From assembly GCA_965221735.1 (NCBI GenBank), contig OZ244910.1, positions 124,001 through 188,000 of the forward strand: a stretch of 64,000 bases of DNA. Direction: 5' to 3'. Made by a program: the position numbers and the translations under genes. The notes beneath the pieces are model-generated. The model made no database searches, was not told where the DNA came from, and saw only the letters and a list, made by a program, of their open reading frames with translations. Shown one piece after another: positions 57,438 to 64,000 of the stretch. Each line of letters opens with the position of its first letter. Position 1 is the stretch's first letter. This DNA is from UBA2991 sp965221735 (GTDB lineage: Bacteria; Chloroflexota; Dehalococcoidia; Tepidiformales; Tepidiformaceae).

Positions 57438-58388
57438 TCAGGCGCGGGCGCGGGCGCCCGGCACGGGCACGCGGGCCAGGCAGTCGGCCACCACGTCGGC
57501 GGCCGTCGCCCCCTTCACGCGAGCCCCCGGGCTCACGATCACGCGGTGCCCCAGCGTTACGAAGGCCAGCTCCTTCACGTCGTCCGGCGTCACGTAGTCG
57601 CGGCCTTCCAGCAGGGCCCGCGCCTGCGACGTGCGGAACAGCGCGATCGACCCGCGTGGGCTGGCGCCCAGGTAGACGTTCTCGTGCGTCCGCGTCGCTC
57701 CGGAGAGGCCCACGATGTACTGCTTGATCAGCGGGTCGATGTAGACCTCGCGCACGGCCCGCTGCAGCTGCCGGATCTCGGTAGCGTCCGTCACCGCCTC
57801 CAGTGCGTCGATGGGGTGGGCCACCTGCTGCTCGTCGAGCACGGTCACCTCGTCCTGCGCGCTCGGGTACCCCAGGTTCACGCGGATGAGGAAGCGGTCG
57901 AGCTGCGCCTCCGGCAGGGGGAAGGTGCCCTCGTACTCGATCGGGTTCTGCGTCGCCATCACCATGAAGGGCGACGGCATCATGTGCGTCACGCCGTCCA
58001 CCGACATCTGCCGCTCCTCCATCGCTTCGAGGAGCGAGGACTGCGTCTTCGGCGTGGCCCGGTTGATCTCATCGGCGAGCACGATCTGGGCCATGATCGG
58101 CCCTGCGCGGAACTCGAAGTCCATCGACTTCTGGTTGTAGATGGAGACGCCCGTCACGTCGCTGGGCAGCAGGTCCGGCGTGAACTGGATGCGCTTGAAG
58201 CTGCACCCGGTCGACAGCGCCAGGGCCCGCGCGAGCATGGTCTTGCCCACGCCGGGGACGTCCTCCACGAGCATGTGGCCACCACAGAGCAGGGCCGTGA
58301 TTGCGAGCCGCAGCTCCCGGTCCTTCCCGATGATGACCTTCTCGACGTTCTCGATAATTCGTTGGGAAACGAGCTTCGGCTCTTCCAA
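57438..58388 (-). CDS. MoxR-family AAA+ ATPase
   Basis: A 316-residue protein. HMLVEDVPGVGKTMLARALAL (Walker A), IVLADEINRATPKTQSSLLEAMEERQMSVDG (Walker B) and MATQNPIEYEGTFPLPEAQLDRFLIRV (sensor) are MoxR hallmarks. TTG start with GGAG 8 nt upstream and a TATACT box (58430-58425). First gene of the operon. Confidence 0.94.
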   Translation of the reverse strand: MEEPKLVSQRIIENVEKVIIGKDRELRLAITALLCGGHMLVEDVPGVGKTMLARALALSTGCSFKRIQFTPDLLPSDVTGVSIYNQKSMDFEFRAGPIMAQIVLADEINRATPKTQSSLLEAMEERQMSVDGVTHMMPSPFMVMATQNPIEYEGTFPLPEAQLDRFLIRVNLGYPSAQDEVTVLDEQQVAHPIDALEAVTDATEIRQLQRAVREVYIDPLIKQYIVGLSGATRTHENVYLGASPRGSIALFRTSQARALLEGRDYVTPDDVKELAFVTLGHRVIVSPGARVKGATAADVVADCLARVPVPGARARA

Positions 58389-58464
58389 GTCTTCGCTCCG
58401 TGCCAGGTCAGGCGGCGAACGGTGAGTATAGCAACGGATCGCTCGCCTCCGCCGGGCGAGCCGC

Positions 58465-58470
58465 TAGACT
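58465..58470 (+). promoter_or_regulatory. -10 box TAGACT, leaderless start
   Basis: TAGACT ends 7 nt before ATG 58478 of the acyl-CoA dehydrogenase reading frame. Confidence 0.45.
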
Positions 58471-58477
58471 GCGGGCC

Positions 58478-59633
58478 ATGTCCGAGCCCGACTGGGTCGC
58501 CCTCGCCGCTTCCCTGGCCGAGCGCTTCGCCGAGCGCGCCGCCCGCCACGACCGCGAGGGCTCCTTCCCCCACGAGAACTTCGCCGAGTTGCGCGAGGCC
58601 GGGTTCATGAAACTCACCGTGCCGCGCTCGCACGGCGGCTTCGATCTGCCCCTCTCCGCCTTCGTGCTCGTACAGGAGGCGCTCGCCGCCGGGCGACGGC
58701 TCGACCGCGCTCGCGCTCAACATGCACCTCATCCGCTTCGGCGCTGAACGCGAGGCCCACGTCTACCCGCCCGAGTGGTTCGACGAGCTCTGCCGGGGCG
58801 CCGTCGAGGAGGGGAGGCTGGTCAATACCGCCGCCACCGAGGAGGGGCTGGGCAGTCCCGCCGGCGGCGGCATCCCCGAGACGACCGCCACCCCCGTCGA
58901 GGGCGGCTGGGTGCTGGACGGGCGCAAGACGTTCGTGACCCTCGCGCCCGAGCTCTGGTACATGTCCGTCCTCGCCCGCCTCGACTCCCCCGAGGGCGGC
59001 GCCCCCGACATCGCCGACTTCATGGTCCTGCGCGACGACCCCGGCGTCCGTATCGACGAGACCTGGGACGCCCTCGGCATGCGCGCCAGCGGCAGCCACG
59101 ACCTCGTGCTGGAAGGCGTTCGCCTCGGCGAGGACCGCTTCCTCGGCTACCGCAACCGGGCGCAGCCCAGCCCCCGCGGCCGCGCCAGCGGCGTCTGGTT
59201 CGCCCTCGGCGTGGCCGCCACCACCACCGGCGTCGCCCGCGCCGCCCGCGACTACGCCGTCGCATTCGCCCGCGAGCGTACTCCCACGGGACTCGGCGCC
59301 ATCTCCGAGTTCCCCGGCGTCCGCCGCCGCGTCGCCCGCATGGACCTGCTCCTGCAGCGCAACCGCGCCCTCATCAATGATGCCGCTGCCGCCTGGGAAT
59401 CGGGCGAGGACGGCGGCATGCCCGCCGCCGACCGCGTTGCTATCGCCAAGGTCGACGCCCTCAACAACGCCATCGAGGCGGTCGACGAGGCCATGCGCGT
59501 GGTCGGGGGTGTGGGCCTCCAGAAGAGCCGTCCCATCGAGCGCTACTACCGCGACGTTCGCGCCGGCCTCCACAACCCCCCGCTCGAGGACCGCGCCCTC
59601 GAGCAGCTAGCCCGCCGCGCCCTCGACGAGTAG
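58478..59633 (+). pseudogene. Acyl-CoA dehydrogenase-like gene with a +1 frameshift at ~58694
   Basis: The first 72 codons (WVALAASLAERFAERAARHDREG, NFAELREAGFMKLTVPRSHGG) read in one frame up to EALAAG. One base later the other frame continues GDGSTALALNMHLIRFG and runs to 59633 with full ACAD features (GWVLDGRKTFVTLAP, GMRASGSHDLVLEGV, ARRAL near the end). Dropping C 58694 rejoins both frames. It may be a sequencing error, a programmed +1 shift, or recent inactivation. The product would be a flavin dehydrogenase or related oxidase; the usual catalytic Glu is not obvious. Confidence 0.8.
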
Positions 59634-59636
59634 TCG

Positions 59637-59662
59637 TCGGTGATCGGTAGTCGGTGGTAGGT
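59637..59662 (+). repeat. Short TAGTCGG heptad block
   Basis: Imperfect heptads (GTCGGTGATCGGTAGTCGGT) of the TAGTGNN family after the acyl-CoA dehydrogenase stop. Confidence 0.4.
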
Positions 59663-59683
59663 GCCGCCGCCTCCCACTCTCCC

Positions 59684-59743
59684 CTCAGCCGCCCGCCAGG
59701 GCGGCGCTCTCCTCATCCTCAGCCGAGCGGCAGCTCGGCGCTC
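59684..59743 (+). repeat. Two CTCA...GCTC hairpin repeats
   Basis: Arms CCGCCC-GCCA-GGGCGG and CCGAGC-GGCA-GCTCGG between CTCAG and CGCTC flanks, linker TCTCCTCATCCTCAG. Between convergent genes. Confidence 0.7.
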
Positions 59744-59752
59744 CCCTCGCCC

Positions 59753-60124
59753 TCACCCCATCCCCAGCTCGTGCAGGCGGTCGTCGTCGATGCCGAAGTA
59801 GTGCCCGATCTCGTGCAGGACCGTCGTCCGCACCTGCTCCCGCACCTCGTCGTCCGTCCGGCAGATCGACTCGATAGGCCCCTGGTAGATGCTGATCTTG
59901 TCCGGCAGGACGAGGTTGTAGCCCTCGTGGCCACGGTCCGGTAGCGGGACGCCGTGGTAAAGACCCAGCAGCGTGCTCCCCGGTCCGATTCCCGCCTCGT
60001 GCCGGTCCTGGGCCGTCGGCCGCCACTCGATCACGATCTCGACGTTCTGGACGCGCGTCATCAGCTCCCGCGGCAGCGATTCCAGGGCCTCGCGCACCAG
60101 TTCGCGGAAGTGCTCGCGCTCCAT
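59753..60124 (-). CDS. Small zincin metallopeptidase (Zincin_1-like)
   Basis: A 123-residue protein. TTVLHEIGHYFGIDDDRLHELG is the HExxHxxGxxD motif; PDKISIYQGPIESICRTDDEVREQVRTTV precedes it. ATG 60124 is set by a TAGACT box (60137-60132) 7 nt upstream. The family is widespread; substrates unknown. Confidence 0.83.
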   Translation of the reverse strand: MEREHFRELVREALESLPRELMTRVQNVEIVIEWRPTAQDRHEAGIGPGSTLLGLYHGVPLPDRGHEGYNLVLPDKISIYQGPIESICRTDDEVREQVRTTVLHEIGHYFGIDDDRLHELGMG

Positions 60125-60131
60125 CCCCGCG

Positions 60132-60137
60132 AGTCTA
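60132..60137 (-). promoter_or_regulatory. -10 box TAGACT, leaderless zincin start
   Basis: On the - strand TAGACT lies 7 nt before ATG 60124. Confidence 0.5.
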
Positions 60138-60229
60138 CGGACTCGGGCCGCACGCCACCGCGAGGGCGCGCCGCAGGCCCTGCCCTTTCCCCACACCCCG
60201 ATCGGATGTACCGTTTCCGTCAAGTAGTG

Positions 60230-60353
60230 CCTGCGTGCCGCCCTTATCCAGACGGGTGGAGGGAACCGGCCCCGTGAAGCCCGGGCAACCTGTCTCCTGG
60301 GAGACAAGGTGCCAAAGCCGGAATCCCCCAAGGGGGAGAACGATGAGAGCGCC
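60230..60353 (+). promoter_or_regulatory. SAM riboswitch (SAM-I clan)
   Basis: CTTATCCAGACGGGTGGAGG, GAACCGGCCCCGTGAAGCCC and GGGCAACC, a variable hairpin, then AGGTGCCAAAGCC and closing AACGATGAGAG match the SAM-I clan core (kink-turn GGTGGAGGGA, GGCAACC, GGTGCCAA). Stem P1 can form between TTATC and GATGA with one wobble. It senses S-adenosylmethionine. Placed before a threonine-synthase-like gene, so that gene should be repressed when SAM is high. Confidence 0.85.
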
Positions 60354-60526
60354 AGTGCTCAAGGACCCGGCCCGCGCACGAGGAGAGATGATGTCAGCAC
60401 CTCTGGGCCGAATGTTCATGTCCCTGGTCCCGTAGGGGACCATCCTCGCGACCCCTCCGCCTCGCGACGGCGGGCGCCTCTCCGGGCGTCCCGCCCACCG
60501 CGACACCCGATGCACGAGAGAAAGGC
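60354..60526 (+). other. Leader between SAM riboswitch and thrC-like gene
   Basis: GC-rich, with stems TGGTCCC/GGGACCA (60425-60442) and GGCGGG...CCCGCC (about 60468-60493). No T-run terminator seen, so control may be at translation or by Rho; the final AAAGG before ATG 60527 is the ribosome binding site. Confidence 0.45.
60388..60435 (+). CDS. Met-rich leader ORF after the SAM riboswitch
   Basis: AGGAG then ATGATG; the frame MMSAPLGRMFMSLVP ends at TAG. Four of 15 residues are Met. A perfect TGGTCCC-GTAG-GGGACCA hairpin straddles its stop. This could be an attenuator peptide for methionyl-tRNA supply or just chance; too short to judge by coding statistics. Confidence 0.3.
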   Translation: MMSAPLGRMFMSLVP

Positions 60527-61768
60527 ATGACCTACGCACAAAACCTGCGCTGCCGCGAATGCAGCCGCGACTACCCCCTCGCAGCGCTCCACGTCTGCGA
60601 GTTCTGTTTCGGACCGCTGGAGGTCGTGTACGACGACGACGGCATCAAGGCCGCCGTCTCGCGTGAGGCCATCGCCTCGCGCCCGGCCAACCTCTGGCGC
60701 TACCGCGAGTTTCTGCCCTGCGATGCAGACACCGCGATCAACATCGGGGCGGGCTTCACCCCCCTCATCCACGCGAAGAACCTCGGCAAGGCGCTGGGGC
60801 TCCCCAACCTCTACATCAAGAACGACACCGCCAACCCGACCTGGTCGTTCAAGGACCGCGTCGTGGCCATTGCCAGCTCCCGTGCCCGGGAGCTCGGCTA
60901 CGAGAAGCTCGCCTGCGCCAGCACCGGCAATCTCGCCAACAGCGTCAGCGCCCACGCCGCCGCTGCCGGCATGGAGGCCGTCGTCGTCATCCCCAACGAC
61001 CTGGAGGCAGGCAAGGTGCTCGGTTCGAGCATCTACAGCCCCACCCTTGTGAAGGTCGCCGGGAACTACGACGCCGTGAACCGTCTCTGCGCCGAGCTCG
61101 CCGGCACCCGCAACTGGGCCTTCGTCAACGTCAACGTGCGCCCCTACTACGCCGAGGGTTCGAAGACCCTCGGCTACGAGGTCGCCGAGCAGCTCGGCTG
61201 GCGCGCCCCCGATCACTGCGTCGTGCCCATCGCCAGCGGTTCGCTCTTCGTCAAGATCCGCAAGGGCCTGAACGAGTTCGCGAAGGCGGGTCTCATCGAT
61301 GAGCCCCACACCCGCATGAGCGGCGCGCAGGCGACCGGCTGCTCGCCCGTCGCCACCGCCTGGGCGGAGGGCAGCATGAACTTCCGCCCCCAGCGGCCCG
61401 ACACCATCGCCAAGTCGCTCGCCATCGGCAATCCCGCCGACGGCTACTACAGCCTCGTCCAGCTGAAGGACACGAACGGCGCCTGCGCCTCCGTCAGCGA
61501 CGACGAGATCGTCGCCGGCATGAAGCTGCTCGCCGAGACCGAAGGCATCTTCGCCGAGACGGCCGGCGGCGTGACCGTCGCCAGCGTCAAGCAACTTGCC
61601 GCCGCCGGTAGAATCGACCCCGGCGAGCTTGTGGTGGCCTTCATCACGGGCGCGGGGTTCAAGACCGCCGAGGCCGTCGCCGATAGCCTTGGCCCCGCCC
61701 TCGAAATCGACGCGACCGTCGAGAGCTTCGAGGCCGCCTACGAGGATCGCGAGGGGGTTCCCGCCTGA
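60527..61768 (+). CDS. Threonine-synthase-like PLP enzyme, SAM-riboswitch controlled
   Basis: A 413-residue fold-type II PLP enzyme. N-terminal zinc ribbon (LRCRECSRDYPLAALHVCEFCFGPL), PLP-Lys in PTWSFKDRVVAIASSRA, phosphate region ASTGNLANSVSAHAAAAGM, and PIASGSLFVKIRKGLNEF. Classic ThrC has TGSFKDRGM, ASTGNTSAS and PVGNAGN at these places; the changes at substrate-side positions and the SAM control point to a different sulfur- or methionine-linked reaction. Operon with NIL and CysO-like genes (ATG overlaps the stop). Direct threonine synthase activity remains possible. Confidence 0.8.
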   Translation: MTYAQNLRCRECSRDYPLAALHVCEFCFGPLEVVYDDDGIKAAVSREAIASRPANLWRYREFLPCDADTAINIGAGFTPLIHAKNLGKALGLPNLYIKNDTANPTWSFKDRVVAIASSRARELGYEKLACASTGNLANSVSAHAAAAGMEAVVVIPNDLEAGKVLGSSIYSPTLVKVAGNYDAVNRLCAELAGTRNWAFVNVNVRPYYAEGSKTLGYEVAEQLGWRAPDHCVVPIASGSLFVKIRKGLNEFAKAGLIDEPHTRMSGAQATGCSPVATAWAEGSMNFRPQRPDTIAKSLAIGNPADGYYSLVQLKDTNGACASVSDDEIVAGMKLLAETEGIFAETAGGVTVASVKQLAAAGRIDPGELVVAFITGAGFKTAEAVADSLGPALEIDATVESFEAAYEDREGVPA

Positions 61769-62010
61769 TGGCTGTCCAGCGTTTGCGCTTCACCTTCCCG
61801 ACCGACCTGATCAAGGAGCCCGTGATCTACCTCATCGGGCAGCAGTTCGAGGTCATCACCAACATCCGCATGGCCGACGTCGACGAGAGCACCGGCTGGG
61901 TCATCCTCGAGCTCGAGGGGGACACCGACGAGATCGCACGCAGCGTCGCCTGGGCCGAGAGCCGGGGCGTCCGCGTGGACCCCATCACCGGCGACGTCAT
62001 CGAAGGCTAG
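61768..62010 (+). CDS. NIL-domain protein
   Basis: An 80-residue ferredoxin-like domain (VQRLRFTFPTDLIKEPVIYLIGQQFEVITNIRMADVDESTGWVILELEGDTDEIARSVAWAESRGVRVDPI). The NIL domain is best known at the C terminus of the methionine transporter ATPase MetN, and in proteins of anaerobic homocysteine synthesis. It begins one base into the thrC-like stop (TGATG). Likely a methionine- or substrate-binding partner. Confidence 0.8.
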   Translation: MAVQRLRFTFPTDLIKEPVIYLIGQQFEVITNIRMADVDESTGWVILELEGDTDEIARSVAWAESRGVRVDPITGDVIEG

Positions 62011-62035
62011 TTACACAACGAACGGAGACCACCAC

Positions 62036-62317
62036 GTGGCAGCAACAGTCCTCATCCCCCAGCCCCTCCGCCCCCTCACCGGCGATCAGCCCACCGTCGA
62101 CGGAGTCACCGGCTCGCTGTCGGACTGCATCGCGGACCTCGAGGCGCGCTTCCCGGGCGTGGCCGAGCGGATGCTCGACGAGGAAGGGGAGCTGCGCCGC
62201 TTCGTGAATGTCTACATCAACGGGGAGGACGTCCGCTTCGAGGACGGCCTCGCCACCACCATCAACGACGGCGACGAGGTCAGCATCGTCCCCGCCGTCG
62301 CTGGCGGTTCATGCTGA
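62036..62317 (+). CDS. CysO/MoaD-like sulfur-carrier protein
   Basis: A 93-residue beta-grasp protein with QPLRPLTGDQPTVDGVTGSL, RFVNVYINGEDVRFEDGLATTINDGDEVSIVPAVAGG closely resembling mycobacterial CysO, ending GG-SC. The two residues after GG would have to be trimmed (by a JAMM/Mec-type protease) before the Gly is activated as thiocarboxylate. GTG start, GGAG 8 nt upstream. Third gene of the operon. Confidence 0.88.
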   Translation: MAATVLIPQPLRPLTGDQPTVDGVTGSLSDCIADLEARFPGVAERMLDEEGELRRFVNVYINGEDVRFEDGLATTINDGDEVSIVPAVAGGSC

Positions 62318-62406
62318 AGCCGGCTCCCGACGTTGCCTCCGCGCGGTCTCGCCGCGAGGGGGATAGTCGGGCGCTCGCCAGACTTCAGGAGCGACGATAG
62401 AAAGCA

Positions 62407-62432
62407 CGAAGCCCCCGGGAACGGGGGCTTCG
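62407..62432. terminator. Terminator between the CysO-like and tatA genes
   Basis: CGAAGCCCCC-GGGAAC-GGGGGCTTCG: perfect 10-bp stem, between convergent genes; can serve both. Confidence 0.7.
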
Positions 62433-62455
62433 GTGTGTTCGCGTGTTGCGGAGCG

Positions 62456-62791
62456 CTAGAAGACGTTCCGGGTGGTGCTGTCGCCCTGCGGGGCTGAGTC
62501 GGAGGGCGGGGCTGCGGCCGGCGGCGGAGCCGCCTGCTGGGGCGGAGGCGCGGCCTGCTGGACAGGCTGCTGGGGCGCCTCTTCCTGGACCTGCGCCTGA
62601 ACCTGTGTCTCCTCGGTGGCGCCCTCTTCTTCGTCGTCCTCCCGAACGGCGCGCCGGAACTCCTTGATCGAGGAGCCCAGATCCCCGCCAATGCGGCTGA
62701 TGCGCCCGACGCCAAAGAGCAGAACGATGACGCCGACGATGATGGCGAGCTCCAGCGGCCCAAGCGGACCGATAAGCAGCGGACCAGGCAT
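62456..62791 (-). CDS. tatA: Twin-arginine translocase TatA/TatB-like subunit
   Basis: A 111-residue protein. GPLGPLELAIIVGVIVLLFGVGRISRIGGDLGSSIKEFRRAV is the TatA helix plus amphipathic helix; the tail is Gln/Ala/Pro-rich. ATG 62791 follows GAGGAGGG; an earlier in-frame ATG at 62839 adds a charged stretch. No tatC nearby. Confidence 0.88.
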   Translation of the reverse strand: MPGPLLIGPLGPLELAIIVGVIVLLFGVGRISRIGGDLGSSIKEFRRAVREDDEEEGATEETQVQAQVQEEAPQQPVQQAAPPPQQAAPPPAAAPPSDSAPQGDSTTRNVF

Positions 62792-62945
62792 AACGCCCTC
62801 CTCGTCCCCCGGCTCACGCCGGAGAATCAGTCCAATCATGGTACATGATGCGGCAATGGGGGAAAGCGCAACCCCCGCAAGGGCTGTCGCTAGCCTTCAC
62901 CCCTCGCGGCGCAGATCGTTCAGGAGCAGTCCATCCGGGCCGGGC

Positions 62946-63257
62946 TCAAGATAAACGTTCGACGAAGACGTCCATGACGCCGCCGCAGATCTTGTCCTCG
63001 CCGTCTGTCGGCTCCGTCAGGTCGACGGTGACGATGCGTGGGGAGCCGTCCTCCAGCACCTCCATCGCCTCCTGCCACACCTCCGCCTCGCCGCAGCCCC
63101 CGCCGATGGTGCCGAAGAACGAGCCGTCGCTGCGAACCACCATCTTGGCGCCCGTCTTGCGCGGCGTGGACCCGCGTGTCCGCGCGACCGTTGCCAGCAC
63201 GACCGGCTCCTCGCTGTCGAGCGCGGTCTGGATCTCGCGGAAAATCTCTTCGTTCAT
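62946..63257 (-). CDS. XdhC/CoxI-family domain protein (N-terminal domain only)
   Basis: A 103-residue protein. FREIQTALDSEEPVVLATVARTRGSTPRKTGAKMVVRSDGSFFGTIGGGCGEAEVWQEAMEVL and ICGGVMDVFVE match the XdhC_CoxI domain that binds and sulfurates molybdenum cofactor for xanthine/CO dehydrogenases. The Rossmann domain of full-length XdhC is absent, so it may be one half of a split XdhC. Confidence 0.85.
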   Translation of the reverse strand: MNEEIFREIQTALDSEEPVVLATVARTRGSTPRKTGAKMVVRSDGSFFGTIGGGCGEAEVWQEAMEVLEDGSPRIVTVDLTEPTDGEDKICGGVMDVFVERLS

Positions 63258-63321
63258 ATCCCGATCCTGACGCCCCTGGCCCGCCCCTGCAAGCGGGAGC
63301 GCCGAGTGTGCCGGAATTCTC

Positions 63322-63327
63322 TACCAT
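63322..63327 (+). promoter_or_regulatory. -10 box TACCAT, leaderless start
   Basis: TACCAT ends 7 nt before ATG 63335. Confidence 0.4.
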
Positions 63328-63334
63328 CGCACGC

Positions 63335-63973
63335 ATGACGCCCCTCGCCATCGACCACGTCATCCTCGCCACCGCCGACATCTACGCCACCTCCGCGCGC
63401 CTCGAACGCGACCACGGGCTCGTGTCGCTGCCCGGCGGAAGGCACGCCGGCCACGGGACCGGCAACCGCATCGTGCCCCTCGGCGACTCCTACATCGAGA
63501 TCATGGGCATCGTCGACGAGGATGAGGCCGCCGCCAGCCCCATGGGCGTCTGGCTCCGAGAGCAGACCGTCGGCGGCGACACAGTGGTCGCCCTCTGCCT
63601 CCGCACCGACGCCCGCGGCCTCGACGCCACCGCCGAGCGCCTCGGCCTCCGGCCCCTCCCCATGTCCCGCGACGCGCCCGGCGGCGTCACGCTCACCTGG
63701 CGGCTCGCCGGTCTGGCGGAAGCAATGGCCGACCCCTCCCGCACGTTCTTCATCGACTGGCAGGTTCCCCCCGACCTGCACCCCGCCCGCGGAGACGCCC
63801 GGCACCGCGTCCGGCCGACCGGCTTCGCCTGGGTCGAGCTCGCCGGCGACCCCGACGCCATCCACGCGTGGCTCGCCGACGAGGTGCCCGGCGTGCGTGT
63901 CGCGGCGGCGGCGGAGCCCGGCGTTCGCGCAGTCGTCGCGCTGGCCGCCGGTGGCGAGATCCCGCTTGCTTGA
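63335..63973 (+). CDS. VOC/glyoxalase-like family protein
   Basis: A 212-residue protein. LAIDHVILATADIYATSARLERDHGLVSLPGGRHAGHGTGNRIVPLGDSYIEIMGIVDE is a Glyoxalase_3-type VOC half with an active-site-like His and Glu; the second half (HRVRPTGFAWVELAGDPDAIHAWL) is a second VOC half-barrel. Metal-dependent fold; reaction unknown. The last 27 bases of the window contain nothing recognised. Confidence 0.75.
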   Translation: MTPLAIDHVILATADIYATSARLERDHGLVSLPGGRHAGHGTGNRIVPLGDSYIEIMGIVDEDEAAASPMGVWLREQTVGGDTVVALCLRTDARGLDATAERLGLRPLPMSRDAPGGVTLTWRLAGLAEAMADPSRTFFIDWQVPPDLHPARGDARHRVRPTGFAWVELAGDPDAIHAWLADEVPGVRVAAAAEPGVRAVVALAAGGEIPLA

Positions 63974-64000
63974 GCAAAGGCACTTGTAGTGGGCAAGCGC

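Noticed and set aside
1..64000. CRISPR array, prophage, integrase or rRNA operon.
   Set aside because: No regularly spaced identical repeats of 24-40 bp with unique spacers, no integrase, transposase or capsid-like genes, and no rRNA conserved sequence were seen.

Overview
This window is GC-rich and densely coded, with codon third positions mostly C or G. It looks like a free-living bacterium from a deep-branching Gram-positive-like or monoderm lineage. Chloroflexota (a Dehalococcoidia-like or SAR202-like group) is my best guess, judged from the mix of genes: an aldehyde:ferredoxin-oxidoreductase-family enzyme, a TgpA/DUF58/MoxR cluster, a CysO-like sulfur carrier, large secreted repeat proteins, many GTG/TTG starts, and many genes with no ribosome binding site but a -10 box 6-7 nt before the start codon. 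No 16S gene is present, so Actinobacteria or another phylum cannot be excluded from the sequence alone.

Layout. Bases 1-6.7 kb hold secreted or surface proteins: a truncated zinc-metallopeptidase-like protein, an Ig-like repeat protein, an Asp/Met-rich anchored protein and two small paralogous exported proteins. 6.7-15.8 kb has trehalose synthesis (otsA-otsB), a HEPN/MNT toxin-antitoxin pair, a family-5 uracil-DNA glycosylase, the operon dnaJ-prmA-rsmE, and small coiled-coil membrane proteins of DUF1640 type. 15.8-23.2 kb has an AOR-family oxidoreductase, a rhomboid protease and the phosphate uptake operon pstC-pstA-pstB-phoU (no pstS here). 23.3-35.1 kb contains the two halves of the classical L11-L1-L10-L12 ribosomal cluster, split apart (rplK-rplA on +, rplJ-rplL on -). 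Between them lie an AlbA-type regulator flanked by inverted repeats, a probable selenoprotein of the AhpD/carboxymuconolactone-decarboxylase fold, an acyl-CoA ligase, vapBC, a crotonase and a hydrolase/DinB pair. 35-46.9 kb is metabolic (citrate-lyase-like, phosphatase, aldo/keto reductase), then rsfS, mnmA and two giant RCC1-like repeat proteins. 47-58.4 kb has purH behind a ZTP riboswitch, tRNA-Ser(GGA), DNA repair and YchF, and the moxR-DUF58-transglutaminase-fold operon. 58.4-64 kb has a frameshifted acyl-CoA dehydrogenase, a small zincin, a SAM-riboswitch-controlled operon (threonine-synthase-like PLP enzyme, NIL-domain protein, CysO-like carrier), tatA, an XdhC domain and a VOC protein.

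The two most interesting items are (1) the SAM-riboswitch operon at 60.2-62.3 kb, which suggests the 'threonine synthase' may be a protein-thiocarboxylate-dependent homocysteine-forming enzyme, and (2) an in-frame TGA at the second Cys of a CxxC motif, followed by a hairpin suited to a bacterial SECIS, at 27.6-28.2 kb. The window also holds two families of dispersed intergenic repeats (hairpins with fixed flanks and co-varying arms; inverted TAGTGNN heptads), two undescribed-looking modules shared by exported proteins, a transglutaminase-fold protein with all three catalytic residues replaced, and a widespread leaderless-start layout. Family names come from motif recognition by eye; no database search was run.
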